From Bacteroidota bacterium (GTDB lineage Bacteria; Bacteroidota; Bacteroidia; UKL13-3), in assembly GCA_947453415.1 (NCBI GenBank), contig CANGGG010000033.1, positions 1 to 33,187 on the forward strand: a stretch of 33,187 nt of DNA. Reading direction: 5' to 3'. The notes beneath the pieces were generated by a model. The model was not told where the DNA came from. It worked only from the letters and a program-made list of their open reading frames with translations, and did not search any database. Both the position numbers and the translations under genes were made by a program. Position 1 is the stretch's first letter; the number at the start of each line of letters is the position of its first letter. Shown in pieces: positions 1-8,776 of this stretch.

Positions 1-93
1 ATTGGTTAAACCTGCTTTTGCACCTAAAACAAAACCTTGTCCGTTTACTTTTATGGTAAATATTACCAATGTGAATAACATTAAATTTTTCAT
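1..93 (-). CDS. Outer-membrane beta-barrel protein, N-terminal fragment
   Basis: This is the first 31 codons of a gene running off the left edge on the minus strand; the ATG is at 93-91. The peptide has a lysine near the N-terminus, a hydrophobic stretch (about residues 4-14) and a likely signal cleavage around Gln19. It then reads FVLGAKAGLTN. That pattern, a signal peptide followed at once by a G-x-K-x-G-L-N-like first strand, is typical of Bacteroidota PorT / OMP_b-brl_2 porin-like proteins. A TAGTTTTG box lies just upstream. The family assignment is inferred from about a dozen mature residues. The reading frame and signal peptide are direct observations. Confidence 0.55.
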   Translation of the reverse strand, partial: MKNLMLFTLVIFTIKVNGQGFVLGAKAGLTN

Positions 94-109
94 GATCTTT
101 TTTTTATTT

Positions 110-136
110 CAAAACTATGTATTTTTTTTATTCAAA
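110..136 (-). promoter_or_regulatory. Candidate promoter for the barrel-protein gene
   Basis: On the minus strand, TAGTTTTG (plus 117-110) matches the Bacteroidota -7 consensus TAnnTTTG and is 16 nt before the ATG at 93. A TTTG (plus 136-133) lies 15 nt further upstream, closer than the usual 18-21 nt. The -7 match is exact and the -33 spacing is poor. Confidence 0.4.
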
Positions 137-143
137 TATTACA

Positions 144-185
144 TAAAAAAAAAGCCTGTTGCTTTTTTCAAACAACAGGCCTTTT
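144..185 (-). terminator. Rho-independent terminator after atpC
   Basis: GCCTGTTG (154-161) pairs with CAACAGGC (173-180). Read on the minus strand, the hairpin is followed by a run of U from the A-tract at about 145-153. It sits 16 bases beyond the atpC stop and closes the atpDC transcript before the barrel-protein gene. An A/T tract on the other side might let it act in both directions. Confidence 0.8.
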
Positions 186-200
186 TATAAATAATTTTTA

Positions 201-434
201 TTAAGCTAATACAACAACTTTGTTGTTTAATACTTCTACTACACCACCAATAATATCGAAAGATTGGTTGCCATTTTCAGTACTTTTAATATCAACTTGT
301 CCTTTCACTAAGCTACTCACTAAAGCAGCGTGGTCTTTTAAAACCTGAAAAGAGCCATCACTTCCTGGTAATGTAACCATTTCAACTTGTCCACTAAAAA
401 GTGTTTTATCGGCTGTAATAATATCTAATTGCAT
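201..434 (-). CDS. atpC: F1 ATP synthase epsilon subunit (short form)
   Basis: A 77-residue epsilon subunit of the F1 sector, part of the central stalk that couples rotation to catalysis on the cytoplasmic face of the membrane. The sequence covers the N-terminal beta-sandwich: MQLDIITADKTLFSG, then VEMVTLPGSDGSFQVLKDHA, then FDIIGGVVEVLNNKVVVL. It lacks the C-terminal helical hairpin present in the roughly 135-residue E. coli protein. Short epsilon subunits are usual in Bacteroidota, so this is a lineage trait and not a truncation. In other bacteria the missing helices inhibit ATP hydrolysis. The gene follows atpD by 96 nt of repeat-rich sequence and is closed by a strong terminator. Confidence 0.93.
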   Translation of the reverse strand: MQLDIITADKTLFSGQVEMVTLPGSDGSFQVLKDHAALVSSLVKGQVDIKSTENGNQSFDIIGGVVEVLNNKVVVLA

Positions 435-448
435 TTATTTTAGTTCTT

Positions 449-523
449 AGTTTTAAGTACCTAGTACTTAGTTTTTATACTAGTTATTATAACTAAGTAC
501 TAAAAACTAAGTACTAAAAACTT
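449..523. repeat. Inverted/direct short repeat between atpD and atpC
   Basis: The 96-nt gap between atpD and atpC is filled by repeats of AGTACTTAGTTTTT and its complement. AACTAAGTACTAAAA occurs twice in direct order on the right (about 490-521). CTTAGTTTTAAGTAC and TAGTACTTAGTTTTTA lie on the left (about 456-478). The two halves can pair into a long imperfect stem with AGTACTTAGTT against AACTAAGTACT. Short repeats of this kind are common between Bacteroidota genes. Here one sits inside an operon. Confidence 0.75.
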
Positions 524-530
524 TTTGTAA

Positions 531-2054
<1,524 letters not shown>

Positions 2055-2070
2055 TTAATTTTTGGTGGCG

Positions 2071-2100
2071 CAAAAATAATATTTACAAGCATAAAACAAA
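2071..2100 (-). promoter_or_regulatory. Bacteroidota-type promoter of atpDC
   Basis: On the minus strand, TTTG (2100-2097), an 18-nt spacer and TATTTTTG (2078-2071) match the consensus TTTG-N18-20-TAnnTTTG. The expected start of transcription is near 2067, giving a leader of about 28 nt before the atpD ATG at 2039. Confidence 0.7.
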
Positions 2101-2292
2101 CTTTATAATTAATCTTGAAGAGTGATTTTAAGCATTAAATACTTATTTGATTTGTATTTCAATATTTTATGTAAATTAGCGAGGTTAAAATCTATCATTT
2201 ATTATTTTTTAGTTCCACAAACAATCAACATTGTTTTGAAACGCAAATATTAACGTTTTTATTTGAACAATAAATCTGAGCAATAAATTTTT

Positions 2293-2784
2293 ATGAGCAA
2301 CGATCAAATTAAGGAAGAAGTAAAACAAAAATTCATTGTTTTTTTGGAACAAAACGAACAACGTAAAACGCCAGAACGCTTTGCTATATTGGACGAAATA
2401 TACAGCAACAAGGAGCATTTTGATGTGGAAACTTTGTTTGAACACATGAAAAACAGAAATTACAGGGTAAGCCGAGCAACAGTTTATAATACACTCGATT
2501 TATTGTTAGATTGCGGTTTGGTAATCAAACATCAATTTGGAAAAAACATGGCTCGTTTTGAACGTTCGTATGGTTTTAGGCAACATGATCACATGATTTG
2601 TAATGTGTGTAGTAATATTTTGGAATTTTGCGACCCTAGAATTCATCAAATAAAAACCATGATGGGCGACTTGATGCAATTTGAAGTTACCAATCATTCG
2701 TTATATTTGTTTGGAAACCCAAAAATGGATGAAAAAAGAAATTGTTTAACTTGCAGTAAAACAGTTCCGAAACCAGATTATTAG
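2293..2784 (+). CDS. Fur-family metal-responsive transcriptional regulator
   Basis: A 163-residue Fur-superfamily repressor. The N-terminal winged helix holds [15 protein letters not shown] (24-38) and the recognition segment [19 protein letters not shown] (59-77). The dimerisation/metal domain has HDHMIC (98-103) and two CxxC pairs, C103/C106 and C151/C154, as expected for the structural zinc site. Whether it senses iron, zinc or peroxide cannot be read from sequence. It lies 88 nt upstream of purA on the same strand, an adjacency recurrent in Bacteroidota. A palindromic candidate operator elsewhere in the window (25767-25791) is a possible but unproven metal-regulator target. Confidence 0.9.
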   Translation: MSNDQIKEEVKQKFIVFLEQNEQRKTPERFAILDEIYSNKEHFDVETLFEHMKNRNYRVSRATVYNTLDLLLDCGLVIKHQFGKNMARFERSYGFRQHDHMICNVCSNILEFCDPRIHQIKTMMGDLMQFEVTNHSLYLFGNPKMDEKRNCLTCSKTVPKPDY

Positions 2785-2872
2785 GGATTTTGAATGTTGG
2801 ATTTTAAATTTTGAATTAAATAAAATAATAATTGCCGAAGGCTAAAAGCTAGAGGCTAGGAGCAAAAAAGTT

Positions 2873-4138
2873 ATGATAGATGTAGTATTAGGCCTGCAAT
2901 GGGGCGATGAAGGAAAAGGGAAAATTGTAGATGTATTAACTCCGCAATATGATGTAGTAGCAAGATTTCAAGGTGGTCCAAATGCTGGACATTCATTGGA
3001 ATTTAATGGACAAAAACATGTGTTGAATACTATTCCTTCTGGAATTTTTCACAAACATTGTATCAATATAATTGGTAGTGGTGTAGTTATTGACCCAATT
3101 ACCTTTAAGAAAGAAATTGAAAAAATTACTTTAGGTGGTGCAGAACCATTGGTTAATTTGTATATTTCGGAAAAAGCACATTTAATTTTACCAACTCATC
3201 GTTTGGTAGATGCAGCAAGTGAGGCCAATAAAGGCGAACATAAAATAGGTTCAACTTTACGCGGAATTAGCCCAACATACCAAGATAAAATTGGCAGAAG
3301 TGGTTTGCGTGTTGGCGATATTTTAGCCGCTAATTTTAACCAAAAATATGAAGTAGTTGCTGCCAATCACAGAACTTTATTAGACAGATTCAATCATCCG
3401 TATAATATGGCTGAAATTGAACCAGCATTTTTTGAAGCCATTGAGTTTTTGAAACAATTTAAAATTGTAAATACTGAATATTTCTTGGATGATTTAATGA
3501 ATGATGGGAAAAAAGTATTGGCAGAGGGCGCTCAAGGAACTTTATTAGATATTGATTATGGAACTTATCCTTTTGTAACTTCGTCAAATACCATAACAGG
3601 CGGTGTTTGTAATGGCTTAGGTGTTGCTCCGCAAAAAATAAAAAAAGTTTACGGAATTTTTAAAGCTTATTGCACAAGGGTTGGAAGTGGACCATTTCCT
3701 ACCGAACAAGACAATGAACAAGGCGAGGAATTACGCCAACTTGGTCGTGAATTTGGCGCTACAACTGGTCGCCCGCGCAGAACTGGCTGGTTAGATTTAC
3801 CAACTTTAAAATACAGCATCATGCTAAATGGAGTTACTGATTTAATTTGTACCAAAAGCGATGTATTGAGTGGTTTGGGCGAAATTCCTGTTTGTCATTC
3901 ATACGAAATAGATGGAACTGTAAGCGATAAAATTCCATACAGTTTGGTAGATGCAAATATTAACCCACAATACCAAAGCTTTACAGGCTGGACTGGTGAT
4001 TTAAGCAAAATAAAAAACTACCACGATTTACCTGAAACTTTTAAAACTTATATGCAATTTGTAGAAGATCAAATTGGTTTAAAAGTAAATACCATTTCTG
4101 TAGGACCAGATAGAGACGAAACAATTGTGAGAAGTTAA
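2873..4138 (+). CDS. purA: Adenylosuccinate synthetase
   Basis: Joins IMP and aspartate, using GTP, in the first committed step from IMP to AMP in the cytoplasm. At 421 residues it has normal length. Visible signatures are the P-loop-like GDEGKGK (11-17), with the catalytic Asp12; the GPNAGHS loop with His40; GSTLRGISPTYQDKIGRSGLR for IMP binding; EGAQGTLLDIDYGTYPFVTS; TTGRPRRTGWLDL; and the guanine-binding KSD in CTKSDVLSGL. The ATG is directly followed by the conserved IDVVLGLQWGDEG start. A terminator follows about 30 nt after the stop. Confidence 0.98.
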   Translation: MIDVVLGLQWGDEGKGKIVDVLTPQYDVVARFQGGPNAGHSLEFNGQKHVLNTIPSGIFHKHCINIIGSGVVIDPITFKKEIEKITLGGAEPLVNLYISEKAHLILPTHRLVDAASEANKGEHKIGSTLRGISPTYQDKIGRSGLRVGDILAANFNQKYEVVAANHRTLLDRFNHPYNMAEIEPAFFEAIEFLKQFKIVNTEYFLDDLMNDGKKVLAEGAQGTLLDIDYGTYPFVTSSNTITGGVCNGLGVAPQKIKKVYGIFKAYCTRVGSGPFPTEQDNEQGEELRQLGREFGATTGRPRRTGWLDLPTLKYSIMLNGVTDLICTKSDVLSGLGEIPVCHSYEIDGTVSDKIPYSLVDANINPQYQSFTGWTGDLSKIKNYHDLPETFKTYMQFVEDQIGLKVNTISVGPDRDETIVRS

Positions 4139-4166
4139 TTGTAGCTGGCTGCTGGCAAAACAATAT

Positions 4167-4199
4167 AAAACCTGCTTTGATATAAGGCAGGTTTTTTTG
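4167..4199 (+). terminator. Terminator after purA
   Basis: AAAACCTGC (4167-4175) pairs with GCAGGTTTT (4187-4195) around an 11-nt loop and runs into a T tract, 29 nt after the purA stop. Confidence 0.85.
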
Positions 4200-4276
4200 T
4201 TTATTTGAAAATATTTTTAGAAAATCACAAACAAAAAAAATTGAATTATAAATCTCCAAATATTAAATACAAGTCC

Positions 4277-5776
4277 ATGCTTCAATCTGCCGAGTTTGGA
4301 GTTTATTTGCTTTGTTTTGTATTAATTAGTATATCGTTTTACTTTTTTTCTGCTATAAATATTGACTGTTTTAATTCAGATCAAGCTGTTCAGGTTTTGA
4401 TGGTAAAAAACTTTCAATGGCCTGCCGATTCTTATTATTGGGGACAAAATAGATTGGGTAGTTTATTGCCTTTAATCAGTTCCTTTTTTTATTCATTTAT
4501 AAAAATTCATCCTATCATTTTAGTTTCTATCATAAATTATATGATGCTAGTTATAGGATGGTTTATATTTTCAAAATATTTAAAAAGTAATTGGGCAAAA
4601 TTATTATTTTGTATTGCCGTATTTTTCCCACATCCAACCTATTTTTTTATTATTTTAATTGGTCATCCGTATCAAGGACAGTTTTTTACTTTGGCACTTG
4701 CCACCCTTTTTATAAATGATTTATTTAATAAAATAACAACGTTTGAAAAATGGAATTGGAAAGATTATTTAAATCTATTTTTTACTGTTTTTACTTCTAT
4801 TTTAGCAGTTTGGGTAAGCGAATTAAGCTTAGTTTATTATGTTTTTGTGCTGTTTTACATATTGTTTAACAAAAAAGTTAGAAACCATTTATTCAGTGGC
4901 GCCTTTTTAAAATCAAAATTGCTGTTTCCAGTTATTAGCACTGTATTACTTTTATTGATTGGAATTTTATTAATTTTAGACCTTAAACACGGCTTTGAAA
5001 AAGACCCTGTTTACGATCAGTTTTTCATAAGCAATTTTTCGGATATTGAACTTCAATTCCATTATTTCTATATTCAGTTTAAAGATGTTTTATTGTTACA
5101 AAACCATTGTACCATATTTGAATGTTTGTTTTATTATTCAATAGTAATTGGTCTTTTAATAGTTGTTTTTAACTTAAAAAATATTGATTATTCAATTAGC
5201 ATATTATTTAAAACTTTAGGATTAACTTTTATCGTAGCCATTATCCTTTTGTTCTTTTCTTCATGGAATTATAGGAGCAAATTTGATCCCAAATACTTTA
5301 ATCTATTGTATGCACTTTTATGGGTGTTAATTGGAATTGGTTTTGGTAATATGAGCCAGCTTAAACAATTTGCTATGTTTATATTGCTTTGCATTCCATT
5401 ATTGTATTCAAATTTAAACTATTTGAAAATTACTTTTCAACCAAATTCTGTTTTTGAAAAATATATGGAAGTGTCAAAACTACCAAAAGGCACGCTAGTA
5501 GCCGATTATTGGAAAGCTTATAAAATAGCTGCCATTGGTTTTGATAGCATTGATGGTGTTTCAAAAAACTTTTGGGATTGTAGAAATATTCATAAATATA
5601 AACAATGGAGTAAAAACGAAAATTTTTATTTCATTAAAAATGAGCTTTTCGAATATGAAAAAAGAAACGATACTTTATGTTTTAGGGGATTAATATTTAA
5701 ACCAACAAACACTTTTTACAAAATAGATATTGATACTTTTTTACTATATAAAAATGTGAGTAAATCAGTTAAATAA
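4277..5776 (+). CDS. Polytopic membrane protein, GT-C glycosyltransferase-like
   Basis: I do not recognise a named family. The ORF is open from a TTG at 4205, but the ATG at 4277 gives a 499-residue protein that begins just before the first membrane helix, so I prefer it. About eleven hydrophobic segments are visible up to roughly residue 385, followed by a soluble tail of about 110 residues containing KGTLVADYWKAYKIAAIGF. The first extracytoplasmic loop carries acidic residues (Asp30, Asp35) in INIDCFNSDQAVQVLM, then WGQNRLGSLLPL. That arrangement recalls GT-C lipid-linked-sugar transferases (ArnT/PMT-like). The function is inference. The gene stands alone between a terminator and a convergent gene. 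Confidence 0.6.
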   Translation: MLQSAEFGVYLLCFVLISISFYFFSAINIDCFNSDQAVQVLMVKNFQWPADSYYWGQNRLGSLLPLISSFFYSFIKIHPIILVSIINYMMLVIGWFIFSKYLKSNWAKLLFCIAVFFPHPTYFFIILIGHPYQGQFFTLALATLFINDLFNKITTFEKWNWKDYLNLFFTVFTSILAVWVSELSLVYYVFVLFYILFNKKVRNHLFSGAFLKSKLLFPVISTVLLLLIGILLILDLKHGFEKDPVYDQFFISNFSDIELQFHYFYIQFKDVLLLQNHCTIFECLFYYSIVIGLLIVVFNLKNIDYSISILFKTLGLTFIVAIILLFFSSWNYRSKFDPKYFNLLYALLWVLIGIGFGNMSQLKQFAMFILLCIPLLYSNLNYLKITFQPNSVFEKYMEVSKLPKGTLVADYWKAYKIAAIGFDSIDGVSKNFWDCRNIHKYKQWSKNENFYFIKNELFEYEKRNDTLCFRGLIFKPTNTFYKIDIDTFLLYKNVSKSVK

Positions 5777-5789
5777 TTCGAAAGATTTT

Positions 5790-6080
5790 CTATTTCTTTT
5801 CCATTAATTCAAATCCTTTTTTACCATCTCGTTCCAAGAAATCTATTTGCATTCCTGCAAAAAACAAGGCTTGTCCTGGATGATAAACAATTTTTATTCC
5901 TTCAATTTCTACTGTTTTATCTTTATCAGTTGGTTCATCAAAACCAATGATTAAGCCTTTATCATTTGCATTTTTTTGCTTGATTCCAATGCGTAAAAAA
6001 TGGGTTTCAGGAATTTGTAAATTTGCTTTGTATTCAATAATGGCAGCTACTGCCGCAGGTGTTAAATGGATAATATTCAA
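5790..6080 (-). CDS. HesB/IscA-like protein without cluster-binding cysteines
   Basis: A 96-residue protein with the HesB/IscA fold pattern: IHLTPAAVAAI at the N-terminus, FLRIGIK (28-34), GIKIVYHPGQALFFAGMQIDF (61-81) and a GF near the end. IscA and ErpA hold iron or Fe-S clusters with one cysteine after the LR-[IV] strand and a C-terminal CGC. This protein has no cysteine at all and stops just where the CGC tail would begin. It therefore cannot be a standard A-type carrier. The start is a TTG matching the family N-terminus. It lies 36 nt after pyrD, in the same reading frame as pyrD with no other stop between, and is probably co-transcribed. Its role is unknown. Confidence 0.75.
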   Translation of the reverse strand: MNIIHLTPAAVAAIIEYKANLQIPETHFLRIGIKQKNANDKGLIIGFDEPTDKDKTVEIEGIKIVYHPGQALFFAGMQIDFLERDGKKGFELMEKK

Positions 6081-6116
6081 TGGTAATTTTATAAAATTTG
6101 AGTAATAAATGTACGT

Positions 6117-7142
6117 TTAAATTTTTAACTTAGCAATTTGTTTAATCAAACTTGGACCGCCATAAATAAAGCCAGTATATAGTTGAACCAAGCCAGCTCC
6201 AGCTTTTATTTTTTCAATTGCAGTTTCGGTAGAATGAATTCCTCCAACGCCAATGATTGGAATTTTATTGTTCGATTTTTCTTTGATATAAGCTACTATT
6301 TCTGTGGATTTTTGACATAATATTTTTCCACTTAAACCACCGGCTCCCATTTGTTCTACTTGGTTTTTATCGGTCAATAAATTTTCTCTGCTAATAGTAG
6401 TATTGGTTGCAACCAAGCCGTCAATGCCAGTAGATTGAACAATTTCGATTACATCATCTAATTGCGATAAAGTTAAATCAGGAGCAATTTTTAACAAAAT
6501 AGGTTTCTGAATTTTGCCAGCGGCAATAAAACTATTTCTTTCATTCATTAAAGATAACAAAATTTCACTCAAAGGTTTTTTATCTTGCAACTCTCGCAAA
6601 TTTGGGGTGTTTGGCGAACTTACGTTTACCACAAAATAATCAACCAAATCATATAAACCTACAAAACATTTTACATAATCGTCTTTGGCATTTTCGTTAA
6701 GTGTAATTTTATTTTTACCAATATTTCCACCAACTATCAAATCATTTGGTCGGTTTACCAAACGTTGTTTTACCACTTCCAAACCATCGTTATTAAAACC
6801 CATTCGGTTGATGATACATTCGTCTTTTGGTAAGCGAAATAAACGAGGTAAATCATTGCCACTTTGTGGCAATGGAGTAACCGTTCCAATTTCTACAAAT
6901 CCAAATCCAAGTGCACTTAACTCCTTTAAATACAAGGCATTTTTATCAAATCCTGCAGCAAGACCAACCGGATTATAAAAAGTTAAACCTAAAAACTCTG
7001 TTTCATTTTTTACCCTAAAAAAAGCCGAAACTATCATCCTTACCAAAGGAATTTTACAAAGGAATTTAAAGCCATTCAGCGAAAAATAATGCGCTGTTTC
7101 TGCAGGCATTAGGAACAAAAATTTAAGAAGTAATTTATACAA
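6117..7142 (-). CDS. pyrD: Dihydroorotate dehydrogenase, quinone-dependent (class 2)
   Basis: Oxidises dihydroorotate to orotate in pyrimidine synthesis, passing electrons through FMN to the membrane quinone pool (menaquinone would fit the men genes in this window). The 341-residue length and the hydrophobic N-terminal helix mark class 2. Visible motifs are NPVGLAAGFDKN (57-68), EIGTVTPLPQ, NRMGFNN, GGNIGKN and VVNVSSPNTPNLRE, with the catalytic-base serine at Ser175; later come KIAPDL, ATNTT and GVGGI. The start is TTG at 7142. It is favoured over the ATG at 7109 because MYKLLLKFLFLMPAETAHYF aligns with the class 2 N-terminal helices. Confidence 0.96.
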   Translation of the reverse strand: MYKLLLKFLFLMPAETAHYFSLNGFKFLCKIPLVRMIVSAFFRVKNETEFLGLTFYNPVGLAAGFDKNALYLKELSALGFGFVEIGTVTPLPQSGNDLPRLFRLPKDECIINRMGFNNDGLEVVKQRLVNRPNDLIVGGNIGKNKITLNENAKDDYVKCFVGLYDLVDYFVVNVSSPNTPNLRELQDKKPLSEILLSLMNERNSFIAAGKIQKPILLKIAPDLTLSQLDDVIEIVQSTGIDGLVATNTTISRENLLTDKNQVEQMGAGGLSGKILCQKSTEIVAYIKEKSNNKIPIIGVGGIHSTETAIEKIKAGAGLVQLYTGFIYGGPSLIKQIAKLKI

Positions 7143-7214
7143 GGCAATCTAATTTGATGCGAAAATACATTGTTGAGTTGGAACAATAAAATGATTTTGG
7201 CTTTGAATATTTTC

Positions 7215-7259
7215 AAAAAAAAATAAGGGATAAAACAATTGCTTGTAATAACCCTTATT
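7215..7259 (-). terminator. Terminator after the cysteine-rich protein gene
   Basis: AATAAGGG (7222-7229) pairs with CCCTTATT (7252-7259), with an inner ACAA/TTGT pair in the loop. Read on the minus strand it is followed by a U tract from the A run at about 7215-7223. It separates the 7300-7812 gene from pyrD. Confidence 0.7.
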
Positions 7260-7299
7260 AAACTATAAAAATCTTTGAATTAACTAAATCTTTCAAATG

Positions 7300-7812
7300 T
7301 TATGGATTGCAATTGGCACTTCCAATACTTGCAATATAATCCTTTAATGCAGTTGGAAAGACCGTACTACCATTTACAACAATCGTTACATCACAACTTC
7401 CTGTGCCATTACAACTACAAGTTGCAGTTGAACAAGGAGTTGTTATAGTAATTGTGCATGAAGTACAGCCATTAGATGTACATTTATGTTCACAAGTAAC
7501 ACCTGCAACAAAATACAAATCACCGTTTGATTCTTGATTAAGGTTGAAGTACGTAAGAACTGAATTAACTTTTGAACTTAAATAGAAAGAATTGCTACTT
7601 CCTAAATAAACTATAGTTGAATTGGTAACAGTAGAACTATTATTCAACCAATATTTAATAATATTATTTAACTGTGAAGTAGTGTAACCGTTTTTTGGTG
7701 TCGTACTTGAAAAACATCCAACTTTTAAACTGTCCTGTGCCATTGATTTAATGACTGATATGTTTGTTACTAAACAAACAATCAAAGCTAACCTGAATAG
7801 TGTTTTTTTCAT
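7300..7812 (-). CDS. Secreted cysteine-rich protein of unknown function
   Basis: I do not recognise this 170-residue protein. It has a clear signal peptide (MKKTLFRLALIVCLVTNISV, cleavage near SMAQ at about 25). The mature part is rich in Ser, Thr and Asn and holds ten cysteines. Eight of them are packed in about 35 residues with spacing C-x3-C-x4-C-x2-C-x7-C-x4-C-x-C-x5-C, in the segments CEHKCTSNGCTSC and CSTATCSCNGTGSC. An even cysteine count in an exported protein suggests disulfides or a metal site. It is monocistronic with its own terminator, and divergent from the 7994 gene. Two TAnnTTTG-like boxes lie near 7884-7902 on the minus strand but lack good -33 partners. Confidence 0.7.
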   Translation of the reverse strand: MKKTLFRLALIVCLVTNISVIKSMAQDSLKVGCFSSTTPKNGYTTSQLNNIIKYWLNNSSTVTNSTIVYLGSSNSFYLSSKVNSVLTYFNLNQESNGDLYFVAGVTCEHKCTSNGCTSCTITITTPCSTATCSCNGTGSCDVTIVVNGSTVFPTALKDYIASIGSANCNP

Positions 7813-7993
7813 AATTTCATTATTTTTAAGTAAATCGAATGTAGTTTACATATTCAATTTAATACCAATAAAAAACATAATGACAAAAATATTACAAATT
7901 TAAATGGCTATTTTTTAGGTGAAACTTTAAAACATTTAGTAACAAAACCTTTAATTAAATCGTTCTTCGTGTTTCCAATCAAATTCATTGATA

Positions 7994-8731
7994 ATGAAAA
8001 AGGTGAAACTGTTTTTTGTTTTTCTGTTGTTATTATTGGGTGAAACCAAGGCACAACAAAGTAAATTTTTAAAAGGATTTGTGAAAAACGAAGAAGGGCA
8101 AACTTTGTCTTTTTCCATTATTTATAATTGCAATTCATTTCAAACTTTTTCAGCAAATCAATATGGAGCATTTGTGGTAGAGGCCAATATTGGCGATAGT
8201 TTGGTGGTTTCAAGAATGAATTATCAAACCGATACTTTTATTGTTTCTAAAGCCATTTATTTTGAAACTATAAAATTTGATATGGTGCTTAAAAGAAAAT
8301 CTATTTTATTAAAAGATGTAACCATTAATTACCGTCATAAATTTGACTCCATGGCAAAAATTTCAGCCGAAATGATGAAGCATGATGTATTGTTAAATAA
8401 CCATAAAAAGGTGGAGAATATTAGAGAAATGGCTAAACCAAAATTGATTTCAACGGGTGGAGTTGGTGTAGAAGGATTAATTTACAAAACTTGGTACAAA
8501 TTTTCACAAGCGGGAAAAAGCAATGAAAAACTTTTGAAGATTATCAGTATTTACAACGAATCAGTAAAGTTAGATGATAAATTGAGTATTGAATTTATTA
8601 TGAAAATTACTGGTGTGAACGAGAAAAAAGCTGAATATATAAAAACCAATTGCATCAAATCAAAACTGCTTGGAAATAGCAATTACAATGATTATGATTT
8701 GATTTTGGCTTTAAAAGCATGTGCGGAGTAA
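7994..8731 (+). CDS. Exported carboxypeptidase-regulatory-like domain protein
   Basis: A 245-residue exported protein. The ATG at 7994 gives a normal signal peptide ending KAQQ (about residue 20); an upstream in-frame TTG at 7988 adds only two residues. Residues about 25-100 resemble the CarboxypepD_reg-like (DUF4480) beta-sandwich of Bacteroidota: FLKGFVKNEEGQTLSFSIIY, then GAFVVEANIGDSLVVSRMNYQTDTFIV and a strand ending MVLKRKSILLKDVTI. The rest is a charged, mainly helical region (YRHKFDSMAKISAEMM onward) seen in relatives without known activity. Only two cysteines (43 and 216) precede a third near the C-terminus. It is followed 45 nt later by a lipoprotein gene. Confidence 0.75.
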   Translation: MKKVKLFFVFLLLLLGETKAQQSKFLKGFVKNEEGQTLSFSIIYNCNSFQTFSANQYGAFVVEANIGDSLVVSRMNYQTDTFIVSKAIYFETIKFDMVLKRKSILLKDVTINYRHKFDSMAKISAEMMKHDVLLNNHKKVENIREMAKPKLISTGGVGVEGLIYKTWYKFSQAGKSNEKLLKIISIYNESVKLDDKLSIEFIMKITGVNEKKAEYIKTNCIKSKLLGNSNYNDYDLILALKACAE

Positions 8732-8764
8732 AAATTTTTAAGTTTTTATAAAGGAAAAATGAAA

Positions 8765-8772
8765 TAAATTTG
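8765..8772 (+). promoter_or_regulatory. Candidate -7 box directly before the lipoprotein start
   Basis: TAAATTTG matches TAnnTTTG exactly and ends 4 nt before the ATG at 8777, so a transcript from it would be nearly leaderless. Upstream there is only TTTT at a plausible -33 distance. The gene may equally be read from the upstream gene. Confidence 0.3.
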
Positions 8773-8776
8773 ACCT

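Noticed and set aside
2821-2866. GGCTAAAAGCTAGAGGCTAGG before purA as part of the REP family at 28.1 kb
   Set aside because: It shares only GGCTAAA, lacks the palindrome, and looks like a simple local direct repeat.
6685-6978. 97-codon plus-strand ORF opposite pyrD
   Set aside because: It is antisense to a strongly conserved gene, has no recognisable motif, and its composition follows from the pyrD codons.
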